Assembly: GCF_000473325.1 (NCBI RefSeq)
Contig: NZ_AXBI01000019.1
Location: 124,001-188,000, forward strand
Reading direction: 5' to 3'
DNA: 64,000 nt
Source of the DNA: Leisingera caerulea DSM 24564
Lineage (GTDB): Bacteria > Pseudomonadota > Alphaproteobacteria > Rhodobacterales > Rhodobacteraceae
The stretch's first letter is position 1. Each line of letters opens with the position of its first letter. Below, in pieces: positions 62,798-64,000 of the stretch. Position numbers and translations under genes: made by a program. A model generated the notes under the pieces. That model worked only from the letters and a program-made list of their open reading frames with translations, did not search any database and had not been told where the DNA came from.

Positions 62798-63262
62798 ATG
62801 GTGGTTTTCGCTACAGATTCAGTTGATCGGGAGATACTTCGCGCGCTGCGTGATGACGGGCGGATTCCCCTGGTGCAGCTGGCGGCCCGAGTCGGCCTGT
62901 CCCAGACGCCCTGCAAGCGGCGCCTGCAGCGGCTGGAGGAAAGCGGCCTGATTTCCGGCTACAACGCCCGCATCGACCGCAAGGCGGCGGGGTTTGGCAT
63001 CACCGCCTTTGTGTCGGTGGAGCTGGAGCGCCAGGACGCGGACGAGATCGCCAGCTTCCAGAAGAAGATTGCTCAGTTCGAGGAAGTGGTGACCGGCACG
63101 CTGATGACCGGCGCGCAGGACTTTCTCTTGGAAATCGTGGTGGAAAGCCTGGAGGAATTCGAGACGTTCCTGCAGACCAAATTGCTGCGCATCTCCGGCA
63201 TCCGCGTGGTGCGGTCGCGCTTTGCGCTGCGCAAATTCATCGACCGGGCGCGGATTCCGTGA
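62798..63262 (+). CDS. bkdR: Lrp/AsnC-family regulator, probable BkdR
   Basis: A 154-residue Lrp-type regulator with helix-turn-helix (SVDREILRALRDDGRIPLVQLAARVGLSQTPCKRRLQRLEESGLI) and RAM effector domain. ATG 62798 begins the conserved part; an in-frame start at 62681 would overlap the promoter and add 39 unconserved residues. In Pseudomonas BkdR, an Lrp homologue, activates the divergent bkd operon, which matches this layout. Converges with the RutR-like gene. Confidence 0.88.
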   Translation: MVVFATDSVDREILRALRDDGRIPLVQLAARVGLSQTPCKRRLQRLEESGLISGYNARIDRKAAGFGITAFVSVELERQDADEIASFQKKIAQFEEVVTGTLMTGAQDFLLEIVVESLEEFETFLQTKLLRISGIRVVRSRFALRKFIDRARIP

Positions 63263-63283
63263 CCGCGGGGCGGTCAGCGGCCG

Positions 63284-63916
63284 TCAGCCGGCCTCGACCG
63301 CCAGAAGTTTCCGGTACATCTCCAGCAGGAACACCTCAGCCTCGGCATAGCGGTCCTGTGCCTTGGCGGGGGCGATTTCCTCGATCTGGACGTCGAAATC
63401 GGCGTAGTGCTGGGTGGTGGCCCAGATCGAATACAGCAGATGGTGCGGATCGACGGTTGCAATCCGGCCCTCGCGCATCCAGTCCTCCAGCACAGTGATC
63501 TTGGTGTTGTACAGCTCCTTCAGCGGGCCGAAGATCTCGCTGCGCGACTGCGGCAGGCCGCTCAGGATCTCATTGGCGAAGAACTTGCTTTCCTTTGGGA
63601 AATTCCGCGAGATTTCCAGCTTGCGGCGGATGTACTGGCAGATTTCGTCGATCGGGTCGCCATGCGGGCTCAGCATGTTCAGCGGCGCCATCCACAGCTG
63701 AAGGGTGCGGGCCAGAAGCTCCTTGCGGATCGCGTCCTTGCTTTCGAAATAATACAGCAGGTTCGGCGTGGTCAGCCCGGCGTTCTTGGCAATCAGGTTG
63801 ATCGACGCGCCGGAAGATCCGTGCTGGGCAAAAACCTCCAGCGCGGAGGCCAGGATTTGTTCAGTCTTTTTCCGCTGAATCCGGGTCTTCGGCTTTTCAG
63901 CTGCCATGCGCGCCAT
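63284..63916 (-). CDS. TetR-family regulator, RutR-like
   Basis: A 210-residue TetR regulator with helix-turn-helix IRRKKTEQILASALEVFAQHG…INLIAKNAGLTTPNLLYYFESKDAI-like sequence and a YcdC/RutR-type C-terminal domain (KESKFFANEILSGLPQ; LEDWMREGRIATVDPHHLLYSIWATTQHYADF). RutR senses uracil or thymine in E. coli. ATG 63916 was chosen; 63907 and an upstream start at 63964 are alternatives. Its targets are outside the window. Confidence 0.85.
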   Translation of the reverse strand: MARMAAEKPKTRIQRKKTEQILASALEVFAQHGSSGASINLIAKNAGLTTPNLLYYFESKDAIRKELLARTLQLWMAPLNMLSPHGDPIDEICQYIRRKLEISRNFPKESKFFANEILSGLPQSRSEIFGPLKELYNTKITVLEDWMREGRIATVDPHHLLYSIWATTQHYADFDVQIEEIAPAKAQDRYAEAEVFLLEMYRKLLAVEAG

Positions 63917-64000
63917 GTAAATTCCGCCACCTATAAAAATGTCTATCTGGCGCCCTATTGGCACAAGTCAAAGGCTGTTGCCAGCGGTCGCGCGCAAAAG

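Overview
The window looks like a chromosome segment from a marine alphaproteobacterium of the Roseobacter group (Rhodobacteraceae, Leisingera/Phaeobacter-like). The reasons are its high G+C, tightly packed operons with 1-8 bp overlaps, an L-carnitine dehydrogenase-thioesterase fusion, many solute transporters and regulators, and a dispersed intergenic repeat (core CACCCCCGAGGATATTT next to a G/C hairpin) that I associate with this group. I saw no rRNA, tRNA, CRISPR array, transposase or phage gene. All identifications come from reading the sequence; no search was run.

Layout. (1) 1-12.5 kb, amine and amino-acid catabolism: the end of a RidA protein, a DUF1028 protein, a PuuC-like aldehyde dehydrogenase, a LysR regulator, a trimethylamine/histamine dehydrogenase-family flavoenzyme, dodecin and an M20 deacylase; then aspartate ammonia-lyase on the other strand and a PotABCD-type polyamine ABC transporter. 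(2) 12.8-18.4 kb: an NAD(P)-binding epimerase-like protein, then an SDR-IorA-IorB molybdenum hydroxylase operon facing an AraC regulator. (3) 18.6-26 kb, a complete L-carnitine module: GlxA/CdhR-type regulator, acetoacetyl-CoA synthetase, BKACE cleavage enzyme, carnitine dehydrogenase fused to a betainyl-CoA thioesterase, and a BCCT transporter. Carnitine would leave as glycine betaine plus acetoacetyl-CoA. (4) 26-33 kb: an aldehyde dehydrogenase, an acetolactate-synthase-like ThDP enzyme and an FMN glutamate-synthase-family protein in one direction; then a LysR regulator divergent from an agmatinase-family ureohydrolase.

(5) 33-42.8 kb is the most unusual part. A minus-strand run encodes a dimethylglycine-dehydrogenase-like flavoprotein, a cytochrome P450, a non-pyrrolysine MttB-family methyltransferase and a TetR regulator. 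It is preceded by two matched 18-bp palindromes whose centres are 31 bp apart. Upstream lie a three-domain PNPOx-like/flavin reductase/ferredoxin protein, a GST and a divergent LysR regulator. No corrinoid protein for the MttB homologue is present. This set could process a methylated nitrogen compound, perhaps the glycine betaine made by module 3, but that is inference.

(6) 43-47.7 kb: a LivKHMGF-type ABC transporter. (7) 47.9-57.5 kb, iron-siderophore uptake: a TonB-dependent receptor facing a nine-gene operon (FecB/C/D/E-type ABC transporter, siderophore-interacting reductase, ExbB, two ExbD, TonB). The tonB frame breaks at a homopolymer 15-20 codons before its expected end, and one ExbD has Asn in place of the key membrane Asp. 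(8) 57.7-63.3 kb: a branched-chain 2-oxoacid dehydrogenase operon (E1alpha, E1beta, E2, E3) with a divergent Lrp regulator, then a RutR-like TetR regulator at the right edge.
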